Shown piece after piece: positions 48,008 to 55,980 of a stretch of 64,000 nt of DNA. The translations under genes were made by a program, and so were the position numbers. The stretch lies in NCBI RefSeq assembly GCF_001937195.1, contig NZ_MSDO01000009.1:186001-250000 (forward strand), written 5' to 3'. The stretch's first letter is position 1. The number at the start of each line of letters is the position of its first letter. This DNA comes from Salinicola socius (GTDB taxonomy: Bacteria; Pseudomonadota; Gammaproteobacteria; Pseudomonadales; Halomonadaceae). The notes beneath the pieces are model-generated. The model searched no databases and was not told where the DNA came from. It worked only from the letters and a program-made list of their open reading frames with translations.

Positions 48008-48317
48008 GCGCCTCGAGCAAGCCAACTGCCTGACCGAGACCGAGTGCCTGCTGATCGATCCGCGCACCGACCGCGAGACGTTGCTGGACAACGCGGAGAT
48101 GCGCCTCGACGCGATCAAGGATCTGATGTTCACGCTCTCGACCATGAACGGCCGGGACAACGATCTGACCTCGGTGGATCTCTCCAATCTGGCCATGGTG
48201 TCGCGGTTCCTCGTCGGCGACGCTTGCGACTTATTGGCAGCGGCGCGTCAGCGCGACCTGGATGCACGTGCGGCAGCGCATCGGCAGACTATCAAGGGAG
48301 GCGCTGGCCATGTCTGA
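48000..48317 (+). CDS. Hypothetical protein of P4-like element
   Basis: A 105-residue, mainly helical protein (MDKRLEQANCLTETECLLIDP). It overlaps the gene before and the primase gene after, so it is part of one translationally coupled operon. No domain recognised. Confidence 0.6.
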   Translation: MDKRLEQANCLTETECLLIDPRTDRETLLDNAEMRLDAIKDLMFTLSTMNGRDNDLTSVDLSNLAMVSRFLVGDACDLLAAARQRDLDARAAAHRQTIKGGAGHV

Positions 48318-49347
48318 AGTCGTCGCCAAGATCCAGCGCGTGTCCCGCGCCTCACTGGCTTACGCCGAAACCCTGACCCGTGAGTGGCTGCCACAAGGCA
48401 GCCGCCAGGGCAGCGAGTGGGTGGCCCGCAACGTCGCCCGCGGCGACCGCGCCAGCGGCTCGTTCGGCGTCTCGCTCGTCACCGGCAAGTGGAACGACTT
48501 TGCCGACCGCAACGCCCACGGTGGCGATCTGGTGTCGCTTTACAGCTACCTGTTCGGCTGCCGGCAGGTCGACGCCGCCATGGCGATCGATCGACGCCTG
48601 GGGCTGGGCGTGTTCCGCTGGGGGGCAGCTCCCGTAACTCCCGCAGCTGAACATTCGCCCGGCTCACACGCACCGGATGCCACCGACGAGGCACACCGCC
48701 AACGGCTGGAAAGTCTCGCCGCCGAAAAGGCCCTCGCTCGCCAGGAAGCGGCGGCCCGGGCTCGCACGGTGTGGGACGCCGCCAGGGCGGCCAGCGCCAC
48801 CCATCCCTATCTCATGAGTCGGGGCGTTCCGGCCTTTGGCCTGCGCCAGTGCCGGCGCGGCTGGCTGCTGGTGCCGCTCTGCGCTCAGGGCGAGCTGGTC
48901 AACCTGCAATGGATCCTGCCCAACGGCAAAAAGCGCTTCCTCAAGGGCGGGCAAGTCCAGGGGGCTTACTCGCTGATCGGTGAGCCCGTCGCCGGTGGCC
49001 GGCTGTTCATCTGCGAAGGCTGGGCGACCGGGGCGACCCTGCATCGCCTTACCGGCGACCCGGTGGCGTGCGCCATGAATGCCGGCAACCTGCGCGCCGT
49101 TGCCGAGACCATGCGCGCTGCGCTCAATGGCTCGCTGGATATCGTCATTGCCGGTGACGACGACCGCCAGACGGCCGGCAACCCGGGACGGCAGGCGGCC
49201 AACGATGCCGCGCTGGCCGTGGGCGCGATGGTGCTCTATCCCAAGTGGCCGGAAGGCTGCCCCGACGATCTGACCGACTTCAACGACCTGTATCGCTGGC
49301 ATCGTGCCCGACTCGATGCCGAACCGGTGGGAGGTGATCATGAGTGA
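48310..49347 (+). CDS. Toprim-domain primase-like protein
   Basis: A 345-residue protein with an N-terminal region of the P4-type primase class (FADRNAHGGDLVSLYSYLFG, then HPYLMSRGVPAFGLRQ) and a Toprim domain with LFICEGWATGATLHRLTG and the acidic IVIAGDDDRQ motif. It should synthesise primers for replication of the element. GGGAGG lies 8 bases before the ATG at 48310. It is followed with overlap by the DUF927 gene; together they replace the single alpha protein of P4. Confidence 0.85.
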   Translation: MSEVVAKIQRVSRASLAYAETLTREWLPQGSRQGSEWVARNVARGDRASGSFGVSLVTGKWNDFADRNAHGGDLVSLYSYLFGCRQVDAAMAIDRRLGLGVFRWGAAPVTPAAEHSPGSHAPDATDEAHRQRLESLAAEKALARQEAAARARTVWDAARAASATHPYLMSRGVPAFGLRQCRRGWLLVPLCAQGELVNLQWILPNGKKRFLKGGQVQGAYSLIGEPVAGGRLFICEGWATGATLHRLTGDPVACAMNAGNLRAVAETMRAALNGSLDIVIAGDDDRQTAGNPGRQAANDAALAVGAMVLYPKWPEGCPDDLTDFNDLYRWHRARLDAEPVGGDHE

Positions 49348-51115
49348 GTCACAGCCCCATCTGACCGTGGTCGGTGAGCCGGCCGCGCCGGAGCGCATCG
49401 GCATCGCCCGGCCTGGCTTCGAGGTCTACGCCGGCCCGACTACCGTCGACGGCCGCGTATTCCGCGCCGGCGTCTGGTATCACGGCATCAAGCAGACCAG
49501 CCCGGACGAACCGGGACAGCCATTCGATCTGTGGGTGTGCGGTCCGCTTCACGTCACCGCCGAAACCGTCGACAGCGATGACGGCAGCATCGGCCGGCTG
49601 TTGAAGTTCCAGCACCGGGGCCGGGAGCGCGAATGCGTCATCCCCATGGAAGCGCTGGCCGGGAAGGGCGAGGACGTGTTGAAAACCCTGATGCGCCAGG
49701 GGCTCGTCATCGAGTACCACCACCGCAAACACGTGCCGGCCTATATCGCCAGCCACCACACGCCCCAGGTGGTGCTGGACACGATCACCCGCCCCGGCTG
49801 GCATGAGCGCAGCGGCGCGTTCGTGCTGCCCAACCGGATCATCGGCAGCGACCGCGTGCGTTTTCACAGTTCCGGCCGGGAAGCGCGGATCTTCGACACC
49901 CTGGGCACGCTCGAGGGCTGGCAAAGCGAGATCGCCGAGCCGTGCCTGGGCAACCCGGTGCTGATCCTGTCGGTGTGCTGCGCCCTGGCTGGCCCGCTGC
50001 TCAAGAAGGTGGGCGTCAACGGCGGCGGGGTGCATCTGGTGGGTGACTCCTCCAGCGGTAAATCGCTCGCCCAGGACATCGCCGCCACCGTGTGGGGGCC
50101 GGCGGATCGCTTCAAGGTCTCCTGGGACATGTCCGGGGGCGGTGTCGAGATCGAAGCTTCGTCGCGTAACGACACGGTGATGATCAACGACGAGATGAGC
50201 CGCGCCAGCCCCAAGCAGATCCAGGGCCACGCCTACGCCATCGCCAACGGCACCGGCAAGGGCACCATGACCCGGGAACGGGAAGGGCGGCCCAAGAACT
50301 ACTGGCGCTTGCTCGCGCTCTCCAGTGGCGAGCGCTCGCTGGCCGATCATGCCGCCATGGCGGGCAACACCGCTCACGCCGGCGCGGAACTGCGCATGGT
50401 CGATATCAACGCCGGTACGCGGAAATACCGCGCCTTCGATGACGTCCACGGCACCAACGGCGAAGCCTTCCACCGTACCCTGACCGGGGCGGCCGGGCGC
50501 CACTATGGCCATGTCGGTCCCGCGCTGGTCGAGAAGCTGCTCGAGGACGAGATCGCCGATGGCCTGACGTGGCGCTTCGGCGAGATCCGCAAGGCGTTCA
50601 ACGTCTCGAGCTCCCAGGCGGGACGGGTGGCGGATCGCTTCGCGGTGATGGCGCTGGCCGGTGAGCTGGCCAGCGACTGCGGCATCCTGCCCTGGCCAGC
50701 CGGGACATCGACCGACGCCTGTCGGCTGCTGTTCGCCGAATGGCTGGCCACCATCGGTGACGGTAACGCCGAGGATCGCCAGATCCTCTCTGCGCTGTCC
50801 GACTTCATCGCCCTGCACGGGGATAGCCGGTTCTCGAGCATCCACGCCCAGTTCGCCGATCCCAACGTGCGCCACCGCGCCGGTTACTTCGAGATCGAGG
50901 GCGACAAGCGCTTCTACCTGTTCAACCGCGCCGCGATTACCGAGGCCGCCGAGGGCTACAGCCGTGCCCGGATCCTGCGCACGCTGGGGCAGCACGACGT
51001 GCTGGCCAAGATGGACGAAGGCCGCAAGCAGAAGAAATACCGCCTGCCAGGGGGAGGGATGGGGCGGTTCTTCGTCATCGATCCCGAGCGACTCGACCCG
51101 GAGGGCGGATCCTGA
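49340..51115 (+). CDS. DUF927 helicase-like replication protein
   Basis: A 591-residue P-loop protein. DUF927 spans about residues 25-300 and contains the Walker A loop GDSSSGKS at about 235-242, and a DTVMINDEMSR acidic segment near 275. The C-terminal part resembles a DNA-binding module of primase/helicases. It probably unwinds DNA at the element's origin. The ATG at 49340 has GGGAGG upstream and overlaps the primase stop; its own stop overlaps the next start. Confidence 0.85.
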   Translation: MSESQPHLTVVGEPAAPERIGIARPGFEVYAGPTTVDGRVFRAGVWYHGIKQTSPDEPGQPFDLWVCGPLHVTAETVDSDDGSIGRLLKFQHRGRERECVIPMEALAGKGEDVLKTLMRQGLVIEYHHRKHVPAYIASHHTPQVVLDTITRPGWHERSGAFVLPNRIIGSDRVRFHSSGREARIFDTLGTLEGWQSEIAEPCLGNPVLILSVCCALAGPLLKKVGVNGGGVHLVGDSSSGKSLAQDIAATVWGPADRFKVSWDMSGGGVEIEASSRNDTVMINDEMSRASPKQIQGHAYAIANGTGKGTMTREREGRPKNYWRLLALSSGERSLADHAAMAGNTAHAGAELRMVDINAGTRKYRAFDDVHGTNGEAFHRTLTGAAGRHYGHVGPALVEKLLEDEIADGLTWRFGEIRKAFNVSSSQAGRVADRFAVMALAGELASDCGILPWPAGTSTDACRLLFAEWLATIGDGNAEDRQILSALSDFIALHGDSRFSSIHAQFADPNVRHRAGYFEIEGDKRFYLFNRAAITEAAEGYSRARILRTLGQHDVLAKMDEGRKQKKYRLPGGGMGRFFVIDPERLDPEGGS

Positions 51116-52107
51116 TGCGACCCGACAGCGCCCCGCACGTCCAAAACGTGCCGACCGAGGCAGACCCAAACCAACACCCGCCGGGCGGCATGACCGCCGC
51201 CCGGAAGAAAGCCGACGCCAACGCCGATACCGCCAACACCGTGACCCAGGAGCCAACCCGCATGACCACGCCGACCGAGAACAGCCAGGAAACCCAAGCC
51301 CGCACCCAACCGACCGGAGAGACTGCCGCCATGACAACCGCCCGCCACATGATCGCCCACGCCAAGCAGCGCACGACCTATCTGGCCAAGCGCGACACGC
51401 TCAAGACCCTGACCGAACGCCTCGAGCGCTACCGCAAGGGGGCGGCCGCTGCCCGGGAAGAAGCCGAGACCAGCGACAAGCGCTGGCGCGAACTGCTGCG
51501 CGAGAACCACGGCGACGTCACCAAGGAGATCCGGCAGCTCAAGCGTGCCGTCGGTGACAATCGCGAGACCGCCGAGGAACTGGAGGCGATGGCCACCGAA
51601 CTGACCGACGAGTATGAATCCCGTCAGATCGAGGTGATTACAGCGCGCACTGCCTACCGGGACGCTCGACAGAAAGCCTGGGATATCGAGGTCGAGACCG
51701 AGTTCGATCATGCTCTGGCTGCAATGAGCGCCACACCCGAAGGCCAGCGCCTGCTGTCTGCCATGCGCCTGATGCAGCGCAAGAGCGAGCGCGATGTGAT
51801 GGTCGATCCGTCCTACGGCGATGGTCAGTACGGAAACTTCCCCACCGAGGAACGCCGACGCGTGGATGCCGAGATCGAACGACGCTTCCCCCGCCGGCTG
51901 GTCGAGGGGCTGGCGAAGCAGCGGCAAGCCCAGGGAGTGGATGCCACCACACCACTCGACAGCCTCGAGGCACTGCAACCGGTGGCCGAACTGGCCTGCG
52001 AGCAAGGCTACGATGGTCCACGTACGGCTATGCAAGCCGATTTCGCTAGGCGCCGCCGCCAGATCGACGCCGCCCAGGGCACCGGGAGCGAACAACGCCG
52101 CGCCTGA
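51115..52107 (+). CDS. Coiled-coil protein of unknown function, last gene of the replication operon
   Basis: A 330-residue protein. The first 75 residues are polar and Pro/Thr/Ala-rich, and the next 140 are highly charged coiled coil (residues about 85-200, RWRELLRENHGDVTKEIRQLKRAVG). The ATG shares one base with the DUF927 stop. Its shape recalls the P4 Psu anti-termination/capsid protein, but similarity is too weak to claim. A strong terminator follows. Confidence 0.6.
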   Translation: MRPDSAPHVQNVPTEADPNQHPPGGMTAARKKADANADTANTVTQEPTRMTTPTENSQETQARTQPTGETAAMTTARHMIAHAKQRTTYLAKRDTLKTLTERLERYRKGAAAAREEAETSDKRWRELLRENHGDVTKEIRQLKRAVGDNRETAEELEAMATELTDEYESRQIEVITARTAYRDARQKAWDIEVETEFDHALAAMSATPEGQRLLSAMRLMQRKSERDVMVDPSYGDGQYGNFPTEERRRVDAEIERRFPRRLVEGLAKQRQAQGVDATTPLDSLEALQPVAELACEQGYDGPRTAMQADFARRRRQIDAAQGTGSEQRRA

Positions 52108-52134
52108 CTCCTCGATCCATTGTCACCATCCAAC

Positions 52135-52161
52135 AAAGCCCCGCCGAGTGCGGGGCTTTTT
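52135..52161 (+). terminator. Terminator of the replication operon
   Basis: AAAGCCCCG pairs with CGGGGCTTT around a 7-base loop, with a five-T run, directly after the coiled-coil gene. Confidence 0.9.
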
Positions 52162-52340
52162 CGTGCGCGGACGGCCTCGCCCGACGTCCCCAATAGCTCC
52201 AGCGCAATGACCCAACCCCGAAACCCATTCGCTCGCCAGGAGAAAGGGAACTTGCCTAATCCTATGATCGCTGGCATCCGACACGTTCGAGGAGGGAATC
52301 AGGAACGTCTGAGTCAATTCTCACAGGAACCTCAAAAATA

Positions 52341-52574
52341 GTGGGAACACCGGGAACAGTGGGAACACCGCGCTACAACCCGCATGGTTGAGCGGTTCCC
52401 TTGTTCCCAGTATGGAGTGTGTAAACGGGAACAAGTGGGTACAACAATGGGTACGGGTGTCGTCTGACACTGAGAGAGGGTGATTCTGTTCCCACTGTTC
52501 CCAAAACCGGGAACGGTGTACCCATCCTGTAACCTGCATGGTTGAGCCTTGTTCCCGGTGTTCCCACTGTTCCC
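52341..52574. repeat. Iteron-rich putative replication origin
   Basis: Twelve copies of GGGAAC or its complement GTTCCC occur within 234 bases: five on the plus strand and seven on the minus. GGGTAC variants and two perfect copies of GCATGGTTGAGC (52382 and 52536) flank the centre. This resembles the iteron-type ori/crr of P4, which lies beside the alpha gene. No gene is present between 52162 and 52745. Confidence 0.65.
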
Positions 52575-52745
52575 ACTAAAAAATCACGTGTGTAATAACG
52601 CATTGGGGAGATGAGAAACGTTATCGACTGTGATGTGATGCCGAATTGCATAATCATGCGGCTGAGCATTCGCCCCCTGGCGAGCGAATGGGGTTCGTCG
52701 CGTCTACTCTGAATCTATTCGAAGACGAGCACGGCAGGGGGAGCG

Positions 52746-53630
52746 ATGTTCGAGGGATTTCAGCTGGAGACGGTGGAGCTGTCCGAGGCCACGTTGAGGG
52801 TGCGGCATGGCGGATCAGGGCCGCCGGTTTTGCTGTTGCATGGTCATCCCCGAACCCACATGACCTGGCATCGAGTCGCGCCGCTCCTCGCTGCTCACCA
52901 CACCGTCGTCTGCCCTGACCTTAGAGGCTTCGGTGAGTCTTCCAAGCCTGCCGACACACCCGATCACTTCGGATCGTCCAAACGCGCCAAGGCGCGGGAC
53001 TGTGTCGAGCTGATGCGGCACCTCGGCTTCGACCGTTTCTCCATAGTTGGCCACGACCGAGGCAGCTACACGGCCTTTCGCACGGCGATGGATTACCCCG
53101 AGGCTATCGAACAAGCCGTTATGCTCGACGGTGTGCCGGTTCTCGAGGCGCTGGAACGTTGCGATGCGCGTTTCGCTACCGAGTGGTGGCACTGGTTCTT
53201 CTTCGCGCAGCCGGAGAAGCCGGAGCGGGCCATCCTGGCCGATCCGGATGCCTGGTATGGCGGCGATCCCGAAGCGATGGGGGAGGCGTCGTTCGCTGAC
53301 TTCAAGAGAGCCATTCACGATCCGGCTACCGTCCACGGGATGATCGAGGATTACCGCGCCGGCCTGAGCGTGGATCACCTACACGACCGCGAAGACCGCA
53401 AGCAAGGTAGGCGGGTCGACTGCCCGGCCATGGTGCTGTGGTCGCTACGTGATGACCTGGAACGGCTCTATGGGGACGTGTTGGCGGTATGGCGACCCTG
53501 GACGACGTCGGTAGTGGGGCATGGGCTCGACTGCGGCCACCATATGGCTGAGGAAGCGCCGGAGGCGTTGGCCAGTGCGCTCCTCGACTTCTTGCGTGGG
53601 GATATCGATTCCGCGTCATTCACAACATGA
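52746..53630 (+). CDS. Alpha/beta hydrolase, fluoroacetate-dehalogenase-like
   Basis: A 294-residue alpha/beta hydrolase with HGHPRTHMTWHRVAPLLA, DLRGFGESSKP and the nucleophile elbow GHDRGS, in which Asp is the nucleophile as in haloacetate dehalogenases. WWHWFFF supplies the halide-binding His/Trp, DYRAG a tyrosine, and GHGLDCGHH the catalytic histidine. One of the two arginines that anchor the carboxylate (the second one of DRGGR in the known enzyme) is Tyr here, so the substrate may differ. A GGGGGAG lies close before the ATG. It ends with a 15-base overlap with the convergent exporter. Confidence 0.8.
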   Translation: MFEGFQLETVELSEATLRVRHGGSGPPVLLLHGHPRTHMTWHRVAPLLAAHHTVVCPDLRGFGESSKPADTPDHFGSSKRAKARDCVELMRHLGFDRFSIVGHDRGSYTAFRTAMDYPEAIEQAVMLDGVPVLEALERCDARFATEWWHWFFFAQPEKPERAILADPDAWYGGDPEAMGEASFADFKRAIHDPATVHGMIEDYRAGLSVDHLHDREDRKQGRRVDCPAMVLWSLRDDLERLYGDVLAVWRPWTTSVVGHGLDCGHHMAEEAPEALASALLDFLRGDIDSASFTT

Positions 53631-54317
53631 CGAACGGGACTTGCAGCAGGTCTCGTCATCCGACCTGTCAGGGGGAATCGAAGGCTCACTTGCCTTGTCT
53701 CGATCCGTGCTTCGCCACGCCACCATTGCTTCGGTCGAGACCTGCCAAGCCGAATGCAGGAAGAGCGCCGCGATGGCCAGACCGACCACCACATCGGGCC
53801 AGACCGTACCGGTCACGCCAACGGCTATTGCAGCTAGCACTACGCTGGTATTCGCGATGAGATCATTGCGCGAACAGAGCCAGGTCGAACGCATGTTGAG
53901 ATCCGCCGAGCGATAGCGCAGCAGCATGATGAAACAGACCGTGTTGGCGGCCAGCGCCAGCATACCCATGATCCCCATCGCGCCGGCCTCGGGCACGCTG
54001 CCGACCACGCTCTTGTGGATCGCCTCGGCAATGACCGCTAGACCGAATACGAACATGAACAGGCTCTTGATCAGCGCTGCGCCGGCTCGCGTTCGATCAC
54101 TTCGGTTCAGCGCGTATAGCGTCAGCACGTAGACGGTGGCGTCGCCGAACATATCGAGCGAGTCCGCCAGTAGCGCCGTCGATCCGATCAGCCAACCCGC
54201 CACGAACTCGATCACGAACATCGAGCCGTTGATACCGAGTACCCAATACAGCATCTTGGCCTGCGCGCCCCGTAATTGCGCCAGCTCGCCAGCCTTGTTC
54301 TCGCAGCAGGAATCCAT
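53616..54317 (-). CDS. Cation diffusion facilitator (CDF) metal transporter
   Basis: A 233-residue membrane protein with about five to six helices. It carries cysteine pairs at both ends (MDSCCE; TCCKSRSSCCE) and the family motif ALLADSLDMFGDATVY in the second helix. A DxxxD pair stands where HxxxD is usual, and the fifth helix has CSRNDLIAN, so specificity may favour a thiophilic metal. It should export the metal from the cytoplasm. The gene is divergent from a MerR regulator with a typical long-spacer promoter. Sequence alone cannot tell zinc, cadmium or lead. Confidence 0.83.
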   Translation of the reverse strand: MDSCCENKAGELAQLRGAQAKMLYWVLGINGSMFVIEFVAGWLIGSTALLADSLDMFGDATVYVLTLYALNRSDRTRAGAALIKSLFMFVFGLAVIAEAIHKSVVGSVPEAGAMGIMGMLALAANTVCFIMLLRYRSADLNMRSTWLCSRNDLIANTSVVLAAIAVGVTGTVWPDVVVGLAIAALFLHSAWQVSTEAMVAWRSTDRDKASEPSIPPDRSDDETCCKSRSSCCE

Positions 54318-54352
54318 GCCAGTGCCTCCTCGAATGATTGGCTGATAGCATG

Positions 54353-54377
54353 AAGGTTCTAGCCGCTATAGGGTCAA
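54353..54377 (-). promoter_or_regulatory. MerR-type operator/promoter of the metal exporter
   Basis: Reading the minus strand: TTGACC as -35, then CCTATAGCGGCTAGAACC as the dyad, with a -10-like hexamer about 19 bases on. This is the elongated-spacer form that MerR regulators untwist upon metal binding. Confidence 0.65.
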
Positions 54378-54382
54378 GCATC

Positions 54383-54781
54383 ATGGAGTCCCGGATAACC
54401 ATCGGTCAGCTTGCCAAGGCCACCGACACCAAGGCGGTGACCATCCGTTATTACGAAAGCGCGGGGCTACTCTCGCCGGTGACCAGAACGGAGGGTGGCT
54501 ATCGCCTCTACACGGATCGTGAGCGGGATCGCCTGATCTTTATCAAGCGCGCGCGTCACTTGGGCCTGAGCCTGGAGGACGTCAAATCTTTGCTTGGGCT
54601 CGCCGATGACGAAAACGCACCGTGCCGAAAGGTCGATTCGATCATCCACGAGCAACTGGAGCGGGTCAGGTCGAGGCTGAAGGACCTACGGCAACTGGAA
54701 CGGGAGCTCGACCGGCTCGAGCAATGCTGCCAGGCGGACACGGTGGCCGACTGCAAAATCATCGAGTCGCTCTCGCGGTGA
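54383..54781 (+). CDS. MerR-family metal-responsive regulator (CadR/PbrR/ZntR-like)
   Basis: A 132-residue regulator with the MerR helix-turn-helix (ITIGQLAKATDTKAVTIRYYE) and a long dimerisation helix. Metal-binding cysteines stand at 81, 115, 116 and 124, the arrangement of divalent-metal sensors of the ZntR/CadR/PbrR group. The ATG at 54383 gives the normal MESRITIGQ start; a longer start at 54338 would cover the operator. It is divergent from the CDF exporter, which it should activate. Confidence 0.9.
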   Translation: MESRITIGQLAKATDTKAVTIRYYESAGLLSPVTRTEGGYRLYTDRERDRLIFIKRARHLGLSLEDVKSLLGLADDENAPCRKVDSIIHEQLERVRSRLKDLRQLERELDRLEQCCQADTVADCKIIESLSR

Positions 54782-55271
54782 CAGCAGCGAGTCGGTGGCC
54801 ACGTCACTGTGGCCACCATCCGGCGCTTATCTCGCCGCAACCTGCCGGCGCGCTGTCGACTCCCCGCCCCGCCTGCGCGCTAAATGGGTCGGTTTTGTTG
54901 CAGCGTTGCAGAGGGCGCCAAGCCGCGCCAGCGCTGGGGCGAAGAGGCGATTTGGCTTCATGAAAAACGATGCGGAATGATGCGTTTTGCAGACTATCCG
55001 ACGAAAGGCGGGAGGCGGTGGATAGAGAAGCGAAACAGAATGTGGCAGATTGATATGGAAGGTATCTCTAAGAGGTTCGAGAGGCCCGCCGTGTTCCGCG
55101 TCAAGGCATATATGTAGCAAAGAAAGGAAGTTAGTCGTCATTGTTATGTAGCAATATGTATCAGGGCCTAAGCTAAACTTGATCGTTGAGTTTTTATAAA
55201 AATACTAAACGCGCAAGCTAGTTTAAGTGGAAAGGCAAGCCTGCCGCCCGATACCTATCAAGGGGTAAAGG
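54782..55271. other. Non-coding stretch after the regulator
   Basis: About 490 bases with no convincing gene. A hairpin follows merR at 54794-54817 (GGTGGCCAC/GTGGCCACC, 6-base loop, no T run). Base composition falls sharply after about 55120, marking the border between GC-rich metal cargo and AT-rich nuclease cargo. Short open frames here lack family features. Confidence 0.5.
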
Positions 55272-55898
55272 ATGAGTACGCAGATATGCGCAATATGCGG
55301 AGAACGTGATGGAGTTACTAGAGACCATGTGCCACCAAAGGCAATTTTTCCTAAACCTCGTCCAGAAAATTTGGTCACTGTACCTGCATGCCTAGAGTGC
55401 AATAATGGAGCGTCAGATGACGATGACCTGTTCAAAGTTTTTTTGAGCATGCAGGCGGCTAGTAACAGTGAAATAGCTCGGAGGCTGTTTCAAGAAAAGA
55501 CGGCCAGAACATTAGAAAGAAATCAGGTTTTGCTTTCCGCAATTATGGAAGAAAGTAGAGAAGTGCAGGTCGTGATTAATCAAGGGTGGGTGGAAACAAG
55601 AACAGGTGTACTTTGGAATTCTAAAGCACATGACGCTGTTATCGAGAGAACGATGCGAGGACTATATTTTCACCATTCTGGATCACATGTACCAAAGGGT
55701 TCGAATCTGTCCGTACAGTGGTTGAGGGGCATTCCTGAAGAAATAGAAGTCAACCTAGATTCTTTTAATACGGTTGTGATTGGTGACGATCAAGTGACCT
55801 ATAAATACATGATAAATGAAGATGATTCCAGATATTCGCTATGGTTGTTTGATTTTTATGGGGCTCATTGGGCAAGTGGACACACTTCACCATCATGA
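55272..55898 (+). CDS. HNH endonuclease-like protein
   Basis: A 208-residue AT-rich gene product. The N-terminal 50 residues carry a zinc-ribbon HNH core: CAICGERDGVTRDHVPPKAIF and VPACLECNNGASDDDD. The rest is unrecognised. It likely cuts nucleic acid. It starts at an ATG preceded by GGGGTAAAGG. The stop codon TGA sits on the first base of an attC-like sequence, as in integron gene cassettes. A defence role is likely but inferred. Confidence 0.65.
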   Translation: MSTQICAICGERDGVTRDHVPPKAIFPKPRPENLVTVPACLECNNGASDDDDLFKVFLSMQAASNSEIARRLFQEKTARTLERNQVLLSAIMEESREVQVVINQGWVETRTGVLWNSKAHDAVIERTMRGLYFHHSGSHVPKGSNLSVQWLRGIPEEIEVNLDSFNTVVIGDDQVTYKYMINEDDSRYSLWLFDFYGAHWASGHTSPS

Positions 55899-55957
55899 CC
55901 TAATTAAGGCGCGAATCGGGCGTGGCTTTGGCATGCGCGGCTAATACAACGTTAGGT
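55898..55957. other. attC-like (integron cassette recombination site-like) sequence
   Basis: ACCTAAT (55898-55904) and GTTAGGT (55951-55957) have the form of the terminal RYYYAAC/GTTRRRY boxes with one deviation. Inner TTAAGGCGCG and CGCGGCTAA pair imperfectly, giving a 60-base folded site directly behind the HNH stop. Confidence 0.35.
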
Positions 55958-55980
55958 TCTAAAATTTACGAGTAAATTTC

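Noticed and set aside
52341-52574. CRISPR array
   Set aside because: The repeats are 6-12 bases, in both orientations and irregularly spaced; this fits iterons, and no cas gene is near.
54795-55117. Short open frames after merR
   Set aside because: Compositionally mixed, overlapping in different frames, with no start signals or domains.
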